Part shown: positions 52,945 to 60,810 of the stretch, piece by piece
Layout of the letters: every line of letters begins with the position of its first letter
Position numbering within the stretch: the first letter of the stretch is position 1
Source: Planococcus glaciei
Lineage (GTDB): Bacteria > Bacillota > Bacilli > Bacillales_A > Planococcaceae
Assembly (NCBI RefSeq): GCF_900099655.1
Contig: NZ_FNDC01000001.1
Coordinates: 310,001 to 374,000 of the forward strand
Direction: 5' to 3'
Length of the DNA: 64,000 bases
Notes under the pieces: generated by a model
Database searches by the model: none
What the model was told of the DNA's origin: nothing
Seen by the model: the letters and a program-made list of their open reading frames with translations, nothing else
Translations under genes and position numbers: made by a program

Positions 52945-54210
52945 TCACACAGATTGTGCGGCTTCATCTGCACGCTCCACTGGATCGGGATTGTTTTTAT
53001 ACTTGAAACTGATGGCAAACAGGATGCCAAGAATGAGGGTATAGGCTCCGAAAACCAGCCAGATACTCTGCCAGTCCTTTATGCTGTCCACTGTAAAATA
53101 ATCCACTACTCTTCCGCTGATCACAGCTCCCAAATAAGCCCCAAGTCCGTTCACCATGGTCATGAATAAGCCCTGGGCACTGCCGCGAATCCGGCGGTCC
53201 ACTTCTTTATCCACAAACATCGATCCGGAAATATTAAAGAAGTCAAACGCTACCCCGTATACGATCATCGATGCCAGCAATAAGAGGAATCCAAAGCCAG
53301 TCGGGTCTCCAAAACCTAATAAAACAAATCGCAGGGTCCAGGCCGCCATACTTAGCAACATGACCGTTTTAATTCCAAATTTCTGCAGGAAAAACGGGAT
53401 GGCAAGAATAAAGATGACTTCTGAAAATTGTCCAATGGATAATAAAATCGATGGATATTTCACAGCAAGACTATCTTCATAAGCAGGATTCAGCCCAAAA
53501 TCATGAAGAAACGGGTTAGCAAACGCCAAGTTGATTTGCAGTGCCGCACCGATCAGCATGGCAAACAAGAAAAAGACGGCCATTTTCTTTTGCTTGAACA
53601 AGACAAAAGCGTCGAGCCCCAAGCGGCTTGTCCACGACTTGTCCACCTTGTCATTTGACGTCGGGCAATCCGGCAGAACCAATGAAAAGAGTGCCAGTAA
53701 AATGCCAGCCCCTGCAGCAATGTACAGCTGCATATTGCTCAGCTCAAATCCGCCCAGGCTGATGAGCCACATGGCAAAAATGAAACTGACGGTCCCATAT
53801 ACACGGACAGTTGGGAATTCTTTTGTTGTATTAAGCCCTGCTTTTTCCAACCCAATATAGGAAATGGTATACGATAAGGAAATCGTCGGTACGAAAACCA
53901 CCGCGTTAAAGAACATCACCCAAAACATAACCGTCGGGTCCGAAACTTGCGCGGCTATAAGCAAGAAAATCGCGCCGATCAAATGGCTGATACCATACAG
54001 CCTGTTCGCTTTCACCCACCGGTCAGCGATAATGCCGATCAGGCTTGGCATGAAAAGCGATGCCAGCCCGGATGCGCCGTAAATGGTCCCGACTTGTCCG
54101 CCGGAAAAACCTAAGGTGTTGATCATATACGAACCAAGGGTCACGAGCCAGCTACCCCAAATGAAAAACTGAAGAAAGATCATAATTTTAAGCCGAGATT
54201 TAATAGTCAT
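52945..54210 (-). CDS. MFS nucleoside permease (NupG-like)
   Basis: A 421-residue transporter with 12 helices, of the nucleoside:H+ symporter group. Family-like segments are MIFLQFFIWGSWLVTLGSYM at the N-terminus, YGASGLASLFMPSLIGIIAD and GVAFDFFNISGSMFVDKEVD. It is 50 bases downstream of nucleoside hydrolase in an operon controlled by a guanine riboswitch, which supports purine nucleoside import. Confidence 0.88.
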   Translation of the reverse strand: MTIKSRLKIMIFLQFFIWGSWLVTLGSYMINTLGFSGGQVGTIYGASGLASLFMPSLIGIIADRWVKANRLYGISHLIGAIFLLIAAQVSDPTVMFWVMFFNAVVFVPTISLSYTISYIGLEKAGLNTTKEFPTVRVYGTVSFIFAMWLISLGGFELSNMQLYIAAGAGILLALFSLVLPDCPTSNDKVDKSWTSRLGLDAFVLFKQKKMAVFFLFAMLIGAALQINLAFANPFLHDFGLNPAYEDSLAVKYPSILLSIGQFSEVIFILAIPFFLQKFGIKTVMLLSMAAWTLRFVLLGFGDPTGFGFLLLLASMIVYGVAFDFFNISGSMFVDKEVDRRIRGSAQGLFMTMVNGLGAYLGAVISGRVVDYFTVDSIKDWQSIWLVFGAYTLILGILFAISFKYKNNPDPVERADEAAQSV

Positions 54211-54260
54211 TGTTTTCCTCTTTCACTTTTAGTCGTATTCATGTTGTATGTTTCCATCCG

Positions 54261-55196
54261 TTAAGCCTTTTTGGCCAGTTCGGTCATGTAATCAAAAAAC
54301 GCATCGCGGTCCACGTCGTAAACGACATCGACCGGCCGTCCTTCAGCGGTTTCCACTGTACGGCCCTGGCTTGGCCCGTCTGTGTGGACGATGCTGTTGA
54401 TGGTCTGCACTTTCACCAGATCCGGCTTGCCGACAAACGCAGTGGTCAGAACATCCCACAAATAATAGGTCGAGTTCGTCGAGAAGTGGACAAGCGGCGG
54501 CACCATGGCATAGCACTGCCCCAGAAAATCCAATCCAAGGTGTTGGCGTTCTTTCGCCCAGCGCTCACGCACATCGAGCGTCAGCGGCACCTGGTTGGTG
54601 CTTTCAAGCGCCACCAGCTCGATCTTTATGCTGCTGTCCCAGACACGGGCCGCTGCTTCCGGATCCCAAAACACGTTCCATTCCGCTGTTCCGTCATGTT
54701 CCGGTTCGTGTACGTTCCCCGCTTCACGGAACGTGCCTCCCATCCAGACGAGCCGTTCAATCTTCTCTTCGATTTCAGGCGCTGCGTCCAGTGCACGGGC
54801 AAGATCCGTCAGCGGTCCCGTAAACAATAACGTCGTTTTTCCTTCCGTCGCCAATACCGTCTCGGCCAGATGAAGATGTGCCAGTTTTTCCGCCACTGGT
54901 GTAACCACTTTTCCAGATTCATTTAAAATCGGCAATGCGTCCACATAAAATGCATGCATGCGCCAATCTTTCGGAAATGGATTTTTCGGGCGTGAATTTG
55001 ACTCGGCTACATCCAGGCCGCCATTGCCAAAGCGGTCGATAATTTTTCGGCTCGCGAACATCGCCGGTTCCAAATAACAGTCTGCCGGAATGACGGAAAC
55101 GCCCGTCAGCTCCACCGTGTCCATTTTTAATAATAAAAACAGCGAAACCAGGTCATCGACTCCGCCATCATGGTTAAAGTAAATTTTCTCTTTCAT
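54261..55196 (-). CDS. Nucleoside hydrolase
   Basis: A 311-residue inosine-uridine-preferring nucleoside N-ribohydrolase family enzyme. The Ca2+-binding Asp cluster is near the N-terminus (NHDGGVDDLVSLFLLLK). LLFTGPLTDLARALD is near 120-135, VWMGGTFREAGNVHEPEHDG near 150-170 and EWNVFWDPEAAARVW near 173-187. It splits nucleosides to base and ribose. The first family Asp (DxDxxxDD) is Asn-His here, a modest deviation. The ATG at 55196 is behind GGAGGGAACGGG. It follows a guanine riboswitch. Confidence 0.88.
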   Translation of the reverse strand: MKEKIYFNHDGGVDDLVSLFLLLKMDTVELTGVSVIPADCYLEPAMFASRKIIDRFGNGGLDVAESNSRPKNPFPKDWRMHAFYVDALPILNESGKVVTPVAEKLAHLHLAETVLATEGKTTLLFTGPLTDLARALDAAPEIEEKIERLVWMGGTFREAGNVHEPEHDGTAEWNVFWDPEAAARVWDSSIKIELVALESTNQVPLTLDVRERWAKERQHLGLDFLGQCYAMVPPLVHFSTNSTYYLWDVLTTAFVGKPDLVKVQTINSIVHTDGPSQGRTVETAEGRPVDVVYDVDRDAFFDYMTELAKKA

Positions 55197-55348
55197 TTTT
55201 CCCGTTCCCTCCGTGGTGACTATTTTTTGTCCTTCACCCAACTGTTTTCTTGTTGAGTTACGCGAGTAATGCCATTGCTGGTTCCACGCCAATAGTTCCC
55301 AAAATCCCTTGGCATCATAAAGAAAATTTTTACTTCCAAAAATAAAAA

Positions 55349-55374
55349 AATGCCCCGGAAGCTACCGGGGCATT
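55349..55374 (-). terminator. Riboswitch expression-platform terminator
   Basis: Stem AATGCCCCGG/CCGGGGCATT with TTTTTTTATTTTTGG on the minus strand, between the guanine aptamer and the nucleoside hydrolase gene. Confidence 0.88.
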
Positions 55375-55433
55375 GACTAGGGAACGTGTAAATAAGGGAA
55401 GAATCAATTGCTTCTTCCGCTGAACACTTACCT

Positions 55434-55496
55434 CGTAGTCAAACCCTTTACGGCGGCTTGGTAGAAACTATTGGGCCATATCCCCAATCTTATACG
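55434..55496 (-). ncRNA. Purine (guanine-type) riboswitch aptamer
   Basis: On the minus strand the aptamer reads CGTATAAG, GGGGATATGGCCC, AGTTTCTACC, GCCGTAAA and GACTACG in order, all the conserved purine-riboswitch blocks. The base that pairs with ligand (C in GACTA) indicates guanine rather than adenine. A terminator follows downstream, so excess guanine should switch the nucleoside operon off. Confidence 0.93.
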
Positions 55497-55650
55497 ACAT
55501 TATTCGCTATTAAATTCGACTTAATACTAACAAGAATTTTAACCATGGTCAATCAAAAAGCAAACAATTATAATATTCTCCATTAACATTGTTCGTATTT
55601 TGAAGCGTTTTCATTGTATTTCCTGTAAAATATTTATAAATTTCCGCAAT
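55497..55650. other. Intergenic, no feature recognised
   Basis: AT-rich spacer between the riboswitch and the helicase gene terminator. It should contain the promoter of the nucleoside operon; no clear box can be assigned. Confidence 0.4.
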
Positions 55651-55695
55651 AAAGGGACGGAACCAACATTCCGAGGAATTTGGGTCCATCCCTTT
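55651..55695 (-). terminator. Imperfect terminator of helicase operon
   Basis: AAAGGGACGGAACC pairs imperfectly with GGGTCCATCCCTTT, 36 bases past the helicase stop on the minus strand. Confidence 0.5.
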
Positions 55696-55731
55696 ATCTA
55701 AATGTTATGAGTTCCTATATTGTATATTGTT

Positions 55732-58161
55732 CTAATTTACTGATATAGAGATCGATTTTCTTTCAAAATAAGCATGCAGCCGATATTCAGCTATCTCGCC
55801 AGTCCATCTGTACAAGCACTCGTTTTCTTCATCGGAAGGCTGCAATTTGAAAAGGAATGTCCCATCCTCAAAAGCCACAATGCCGTCTTTTACACTCCCA
55901 CTCCATTTAGTCATGGGCATTAATGATACCAAATCCGTTATCTTCTTCTGATCATATTCTCGAAGCCTTTTCCCTTGAGCGTCGCTAAAGTCGATATTCA
56001 TGCGATAGTCCTTTTCAGTTAAGTACCGGTGAAAAAACGGGGCTGCTTCTTCTGGAGTTATCGGCTCCAACCACTTGTTTTCACCTTTTGAAAGCATGTA
56101 ACTGAGGACAACCATCTTATAGCTTTTGACCATGCCGGTCTTTTCAACTTCCAAAAGCCAGTGCTCGTATTTCAGCCATACGTCTTTTTCTTCTTCTGTC
56201 AGTTCGCCTGCATAGGATAGCATTCCAAAGTAGCTGCCGAATTCCTGCTTCACAGTTTTAGCATCGGCATTGGCATGCAAATGAAATTCCAAATACGTCG
56301 GACGGCTTCCCAGTTCTTTTTTCAATTCCCGGTAAGCCACAACAAGTGCTTCTTTTCGAGGAGCTCTTTTTCTGCGCATTTCCTCCAGAAGATTGATCAC
56401 TTGCAGATCCAAGTTGAATTCACACCCGACGGGCACAAGCGGTTGAATCGCTTTATTTCCCTTCGGCTTCTCTTCTTTATCAAAGACCGCCAGTTTCAAA
56501 TCGGCATTGCGGTAATTTCCGATGAAATCGATGATGACGCAATGCGACTTTCCTTCTGATATCCTTAAACCCCGGCCGATTTGCTGCGTATAAACCGACA
56601 GGGACTCTGTTGGCCGGATGAAAAGAAGTGTATCCACTTTTGGAATATCGACGCCTTCATTGAATAGATCCACCGTAAAAATAATTTCAAGTTCTCCGGA
56701 ATCCAATTTAGTGCGGGCCGTTTTGCGCTCTTCCGGATGAGACTCGCCGTGAAGCGCAATAGAGCTAGTCCCCTGATGCCGAAAGAAGTTACTCATATAA
56801 ACAGCTTGTTTCACCGAAGAACAAAAGACAATCGTTCTGGTCTGCTTATACCGCTTCCATTCATCAAAGATTTTCTGCGCAAAATCTTCACGGAGCTGGA
56901 CTTGTAGCAATTCCTGTTCATCATACCGGGTTCCCCGCCAAGGAATCGCTGAATAATCCGTATCGTCATAAACTCCGTAATAATTGAATGGTGCCAACCA
57001 ATTGCGTTCTATCGCGTCGAGGAAATGAACCGAAATCGCCACGTTGCCATCGCATAGGGCATATACGTCTTTGTTATCCATCCGGTCGGGCGTCGCTGTA
57101 ATCCCCAACAAAAACTTCGGCTCAAAATGATTCAGCAAGCGCTCATAAGTCGGTGCTGCCGCATGATGGAATTCATCCACGACAATCAAATCAAAGGCAT
57201 CTTTTTCAAAGCGATCTAGATGATACTGACTGCCCAATGTGTAAATAGAAGCAAAAATAAAATCCGCATCCGTTCTTTTTTCGGAAGCATTATAAAAAGC
57301 GCTCGACCGCTCCGGATGAACATGCTTGAACGATTGCTCCGCTTGGGTTAGGATTTCTTCTCGATGTGCGACAAACAAAACCCGTTTAAATTTCTCGGCA
57401 AAAAAAGCAGCTAAGTATGTCTTTCCTAATCCTGTTGCTAAAACAACCATTGCACGGCTGTAATCTTCAGCCATTGCGTTTTCTAAAGCGTCCAACGCCT
57501 CCTGTTGAGCAGGTCTTGGAGAAATTTCAGTGCTATAAGGCGCTTGAGTTTCGGCAATTTTCGGTTGCTGCGGGAAAGCAGGTCCCACCGTCATCTCGAT
57601 TTCTTCCGCTTCTGACCACACTGGACTGATTGGCCGCTTAATATTTGCCTCTGTATGTAAAGACCGATATTCGGCCAGTGTCTCCCTGTTCAAAGGCACT
57701 GTCTGATCGGCATAGAAATACTTAAGAAATTGCGTAACCGCTTTATCAAAAACTTCCGCATCAACAGTTGTCGGCGCAATCAAGTTCCACTCAACACCTG
57801 AGGTTAAAGCAGATGCCGATAAATTTGAGGAACCTACAACGAGATGTGAAGTCTGAGTTCCTCGGAACAAATAAGATTTTGGATGAAAGGAAGTTCCGCC
57901 GCTTTTCCAGATCCGGATTTCTGCAGAATGCACTTCTTCTAGCAGCAGTTCAAGAGCATCCGGTTGTGTCACAAAAAGATAATCGCCTACTAGTAGTTTA
58001 ATCGGCACCTTTCTTTCAACTGCTTGCTGCAAGAAAGGAATGATCTTTTTCACTCCCGATTTCATCGCAAAAGCCGTAATCCATTGAATCTCAACCGCCT
58101 CTTTTGATAACCGCTCTAAATGCGAAAGCAAATGAGAAGTCACCAATTCCAGCTTAGTCAT
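55732..58161 (-). CDS. PLD-nuclease / superfamily 2 helicase fusion
   Basis: An 809-residue protein from the ATG at 58161, which overlaps the upstream stop by eight bases. A phospholipase D-type nuclease domain comes first (HPK at 93-95 and GSSNLSASAL at 110-119, one HKD motif). An SF2 helicase follows: Walker A TGLGKT (243-248), DEFHH (329-333, DEAH box), GITATPD, then QQIGRGLR (motif VI) near 530. The C-terminal part resembles the DUF3427-type extension. Such proteins are common in anti-phage islands. Coupling to a MazG-like pyrophosphohydrolase suggests a joint function, not yet known. Confidence 0.85.
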   Translation of the reverse strand: MTKLELVTSHLLSHLERLSKEAVEIQWITAFAMKSGVKKIIPFLQQAVERKVPIKLLVGDYLFVTQPDALELLLEEVHSAEIRIWKSGGTSFHPKSYLFRGTQTSHLVVGSSNLSASALTSGVEWNLIAPTTVDAEVFDKAVTQFLKYFYADQTVPLNRETLAEYRSLHTEANIKRPISPVWSEAEEIEMTVGPAFPQQPKIAETQAPYSTEISPRPAQQEALDALENAMAEDYSRAMVVLATGLGKTYLAAFFAEKFKRVLFVAHREEILTQAEQSFKHVHPERSSAFYNASEKRTDADFIFASIYTLGSQYHLDRFEKDAFDLIVVDEFHHAAAPTYERLLNHFEPKFLLGITATPDRMDNKDVYALCDGNVAISVHFLDAIERNWLAPFNYYGVYDDTDYSAIPWRGTRYDEQELLQVQLREDFAQKIFDEWKRYKQTRTIVFCSSVKQAVYMSNFFRHQGTSSIALHGESHPEERKTARTKLDSGELEIIFTVDLFNEGVDIPKVDTLLFIRPTESLSVYTQQIGRGLRISEGKSHCVIIDFIGNYRNADLKLAVFDKEEKPKGNKAIQPLVPVGCEFNLDLQVINLLEEMRRKRAPRKEALVVAYRELKKELGSRPTYLEFHLHANADAKTVKQEFGSYFGMLSYAGELTEEEKDVWLKYEHWLLEVEKTGMVKSYKMVVLSYMLSKGENKWLEPITPEEAAPFFHRYLTEKDYRMNIDFSDAQGKRLREYDQKKITDLVSLMPMTKWSGSVKDGIVAFEDGTFLFKLQPSDEENECLYRWTGEIAEYRLHAYFERKSISISVN

Positions 58162-58480
58162 CTTCGACCTCAATTAAGAAGATACGCTTTTCAAAGCCAC
58201 CACGTTTTTCCGCTTTTGCTTTGCGAATTTTTTCAAGCTCCTCAAAAGATGAACCGTGAATTTTTGTAGCTGCGTGAAGGAGTTCCAATATATCCGCTAA
58301 TTCCTCTAGTGCATCTTCATTGGTTTTTGCTTCGTTGTATTCTGTAAGTTCTTCGGCTATTTTCTTTTTCAACTCAATCTCGTATTCTTTATCTTCAAGA
58401 ACACGAGACGATAATTCTTTCCCAGTCTTTTCAATCACTTCAGGTATAAGATCACGGACTAACTTGTTATAAGTTGGCAT
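58154..58480 (-). CDS. MazG-like nucleoside triphosphate pyrophosphohydrolase
   Basis: A 108-residue all-alpha NTP pyrophosphohydrolase. The N-terminus YNKLVRDLIPEVIEKTG is typical of the phosphoribosyl-ATP pyrophosphatase-like group. The metal ligands lie in KKIAEELTEYNEA (EExxE-type) and ALEELADILELLHA (ExxD). It would hydrolyse a nucleotide to its monophosphate and PPi. Its stop overlaps the helicase start, so the two proteins are made together. The gene is AT-richer than the genes to its left. Confidence 0.85.
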   Translation of the reverse strand: MPTYNKLVRDLIPEVIEKTGKELSSRVLEDKEYEIELKKKIAEELTEYNEAKTNEDALEELADILELLHAATKIHGSSFEELEKIRKAKAEKRGGFEKRIFLIEVEDD

Positions 58481-58543
58481 CGAATTAACTCCTCTTTGTA
58501 ATCATTAATAGGTATTATATTATATCAATTCTTAATCTTTCTT

Positions 58544-58792
58544 TTATAAAGAAGATATATTACCGTGCATTCCTGGATATGCATACAAAGATTTGTAATA
58601 ATTTACTGAATCAAACTTTTTAATATACCTGTGTGCTTGAATAGGTGACATATAAATAACACCCTCAATTTCTGTAGGTTCATCATTAAAAGCATAATCA
58701 ACCACAATAATGCAATCTGCTTTGTTTTCCTGTAAATCTTTAATCCACATTGAGGTATCAATATTATTGCCTAAAATAACGTCTAAAATCAT
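58544..58792 (-). CDS. Hypothetical protein
   Basis: An 82-residue AT-rich protein (MILDVILGNNIDTSMWIKDL, then CIIVVDYAFNDEPTEIEG). It is acidic and Tyr-rich near the C-terminus, with no signal or membrane segment. It starts behind GGGAG with a 9-base spacing. It lies 63 bases upstream of the MazG-like gene and may belong to the same transcript. Family not recognised. Confidence 0.5.
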   Translation of the reverse strand: MILDVILGNNIDTSMWIKDLQENKADCIIVVDYAFNDEPTEIEGVIYMSPIQAHRYIKKFDSVNYYKSLYAYPGMHGNISSL

Positions 58793-59075
58793 TTTACTAT
58801 TACTCCCACCTTTTTCTTAAAAACATAGTCCTTAATCTATTTCTCTATTTTCAATTCTTTTCCCTTTAAATTTTCTATTTACTAATTATATAAGAATAAA
58901 AATATTTTTCGTAATAGTACACTTTTACGAACGCTTTAAAAAGGGCCGAAAAGGGCCGAAAAGAACGTTCGTAAACGTGTCAAATGACTTTACGAACGTT
59001 CGCGAAATTGCATACACTTTTACGAACGCTTTTCAGGTATTAATGAGAGAAAAGAATCGTTTGTAGAGGTAAATT
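58793..59075. other. Intergenic region with res-like repeats
   Basis: A 283-base AT-rich stretch. Its right half carries the repeats listed next; the left half shows no feature. Confidence 0.6.
58917..59035. repeat. Res-like repeats of TTTACGAACG
   Basis: Four copies of a TACGAACG-type half-site lie within 120 bases. TACACTTTTACGAACGCTTT occurs at 58918-58937 and again at 59013-59032. AACGTTCGTAAACGTG is inverted at 58964-58979, and CTTTACGAACGTTCG lies at 58988-59002. A tandem AAGGGCCGAA pair sits at 58941-58960. Placement right before a serine-recombinase gene is that of a resolution (res) site. Confidence 0.7.
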
Positions 59076-59723
59076 ATGGAACATCGCAAATTTAGCTACA
59101 TCCGGGTCAACAGCAAAGATCAAAATGAAGGCCGTCAAATGGAAGCCATGCGGAAAATGGGCATTACTGAACGGGACATTTATTTGGACAAGCAAAGTGG
59201 AAAAACTTTGAACGTGCAAACTATCAATTACTGAAACGGGTTATTCGAAAAGGCGATATTTTGTATATCCACTCACTGGATCGGTTTGGCCGGAATAAAA
59301 GAAGAGATTCTCCAGGAATGGAATGATCTCACGAAAAATATTGAAGCGGATATTGTCGTTCTGGATATGCCGTTGCTGGATACAACACAGTATAAAGATA
59401 GCATGGGGACTTTTATCGCGAATCTGGTTTTACAGATTCTATCGTGGATGGCTGAAGAGGAACGGGAACGCATCCGGAAACGGCAGCGTGAAGGAATCGA
59501 TCTGGCATTGCAAAATGGCATTCAGTTTGGCAGACCAACAGTTCATGTTTCAGAGGAATTTAAACTTGTATATAGAAGATGGAAAGATGGAGAATTAACA
59601 GCAGTGGAAGCCATGCAGAAAGCCGGGGTTAAAAAGACCAGTTTTTATAAATTGGTAAGAGCAATGGAAGAAGAGACAATTAGCTCTTTAGAATATAGAA
59701 GGAATTTACTTAAAAATATCTAA
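59076..59723 (+). pseudogene. Serine recombinase (resolvase), frameshifted
   Basis: A TnpR/BinL-like resolvase with an N-terminal catalytic domain (FSYIRVNSKDQNEGRQMEAM) and the DRFGRN active-site block. A segment WMAEEERERIRKRQREGIDL and a C-terminal helix-turn-helix (TAVEAMQKAGVKKTSFYKLV) follow. A missing A near 59201-59205 shifts the frame to a stop at 59232-59234. An extra A near 59297-59300 restores it. The catalytic Ser of YxRVS is Asn. Intact relatives read RVSSKDQ. It appears inactive, possibly with sequencing error in the A-runs. Confidence 0.85.
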
Positions 59724-59842
59724 TCACTTTAGAATGATTAAATAAAGCAAAAAAGATAGCACATTTTAGAATTCCCTATATCATTATAAGAAAGACAAAA
59801 TGACAAGAGGTTATTCAATCCTAATCGAAATGGGGAATTTTA

Positions 59843-60346
59843 ATGGCGAAATTTAATCAATTTAATAATGAAAGATCTGAAAAAAGAACTTCTGGGAATA
59901 CTAGTTTTATTAAACCTGTAAATACGATAGAACTTGAATCAGGAGCCAATAAAAAAGAAATAATAAATTCATTAAATAAGATGAATAAACTAAAAGGTGA
60001 TAAGAAAGAAGAATATATTGCAGAGTTAGTTTCTAAAAACAATTCATTGGCTTTTGCAACAGATTTATTGCGTGTTTTAGATTCAATTATTACTTATAAT
60101 CATAAATTAGATCAAGATATTGTAAAAGGATATCAGGAGACTATAAAGACTCTTCTTAAACGACTAGAAAAATTAAAAGGTCAAGAAGATAAATTCGAAA
60201 TAGAATTGATTTATAAAGAAGTGGATAAACTTAACAATAATATTCAAAGTATTCATGATGATTGGCAAGATATATTAAAAATTCTTCTTTTAGGTGTATT
60301 TTCTTTAGTAGGTATAGTCGTAGGGAATAAATATAAAAAGCAATAA
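59843..60346 (+). CDS. Coiled-coil protein with C-terminal membrane anchor
   Basis: A 167-residue, very AT-rich protein. A disordered N-terminus (MAKFNQFNNERSEKRTSGNT) is followed by a long helical coiled-coil region (about 40-140, with ETIKTLLKRLEKLKGQEDKF). One C-terminal membrane segment follows (ILLLGVFSLVGIVVG) with a basic end KYKKQ. This tail-anchored layout is common in small phage or defence effectors, but no family is recognised. It starts behind GGGGAATTTTA. Confidence 0.6.
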   Translation: MAKFNQFNNERSEKRTSGNTSFIKPVNTIELESGANKKEIINSLNKMNKLKGDKKEEYIAELVSKNNSLAFATDLLRVLDSIITYNHKLDQDIVKGYQETIKTLLKRLEKLKGQEDKFEIELIYKEVDKLNNNIQSIHDDWQDILKILLLGVFSLVGIVVGNKYKKQ

Positions 60347-60369
60347 AAATTTGTATTGTTTATTTAAGT

Positions 60370-60408
60370 GAGAAAGACTTTTGCGAAATATACGCAGAGG
60401 TCTTTCTC
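60370..60408 (+). terminator. Intrinsic terminator
   Basis: GAGAAAGAC/GTCTTTCTC stem followed by AATTTTT after the coiled-coil gene. Confidence 0.8.
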
Positions 60409-60467
60409 AATTTTTCAAATTAGAAACTATCTTAATTGACTACCGAAAAATCTTATACATATTTAAT

Positions 60468-60539
60468 TTAGTAATGTAGAATTCCTCCAGTAACAGTCTC
60501 CAGAGTGTCCTGATCAGTTGCCAATTTGAAATCCGTCAT
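60468..60539 (-). CDS. Micro-ORF resembling a double-glycine leader peptide
   Basis: A 23-residue open frame with a strong ribosome binding site (GGGGAGGCAGAAAA before the ATG). The sequence includes LATDQDTLETVTGG and ends after ILHY. The Leu at -7, Val at -4 and GG at -2/-1 fit the double-glycine leader pattern of peptide bacteriocins, but almost no core peptide follows. It could be a decayed bacteriocin precursor or chance. No transporter or modification enzyme is nearby. Confidence 0.35.
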   Translation of the reverse strand: MTDFKLATDQDTLETVTGGILHY

Positions 60540-60810
60540 TTTTCTGCCTCCCCATTTCTTTTCAAAATCGTTGTGAAACAACATTTATGATAGATTGTTT
60601 TTGAAAAAAGTAATGGGACAAAGCAAAAGAGCCAAAGAAGAAAATTGACGCCTTCTTCTCTGACTCTTATAAACCATCGTTTTTGATAAGCAAATAAATT
60701 AATCTCAGCTATTACAAAATTTAAGAAGTACATTGGGATTACATTTTCATACAGCTTTCCAAACTTTCAAGTAATGAATAATAACTTATAGAATCATTTG
60801 ATGAACATTA

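Larger units (their letters stand above)
60347..60810. other. AT-rich intergenic region
   Basis: A 464-base stretch with a terminator and a micro-ORF listed separately. The rest (60540-60810) contains one hydrophobic open frame of 65 codons without a ribosome binding site, which I regard as non-coding. Confidence 0.5.

Noticed and set aside
55601-55613. Possible cre site TGAAGCGTTTTCA
   Set aside because: One base short of the consensus spacing and two mismatches when aligned on CG; not placed before an obvious start.
58917-59035. CRISPR-like repeat array
   Set aside because: Repeats are short, partly inverted and irregularly spaced; they fit a res site beside a resolvase, not a CRISPR.
60536-60733. 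65-codon hydrophobic frame on the minus strand
   Set aside because: No ribosome binding site before its start; only its overlap with the micro-ORF is noteworthy.
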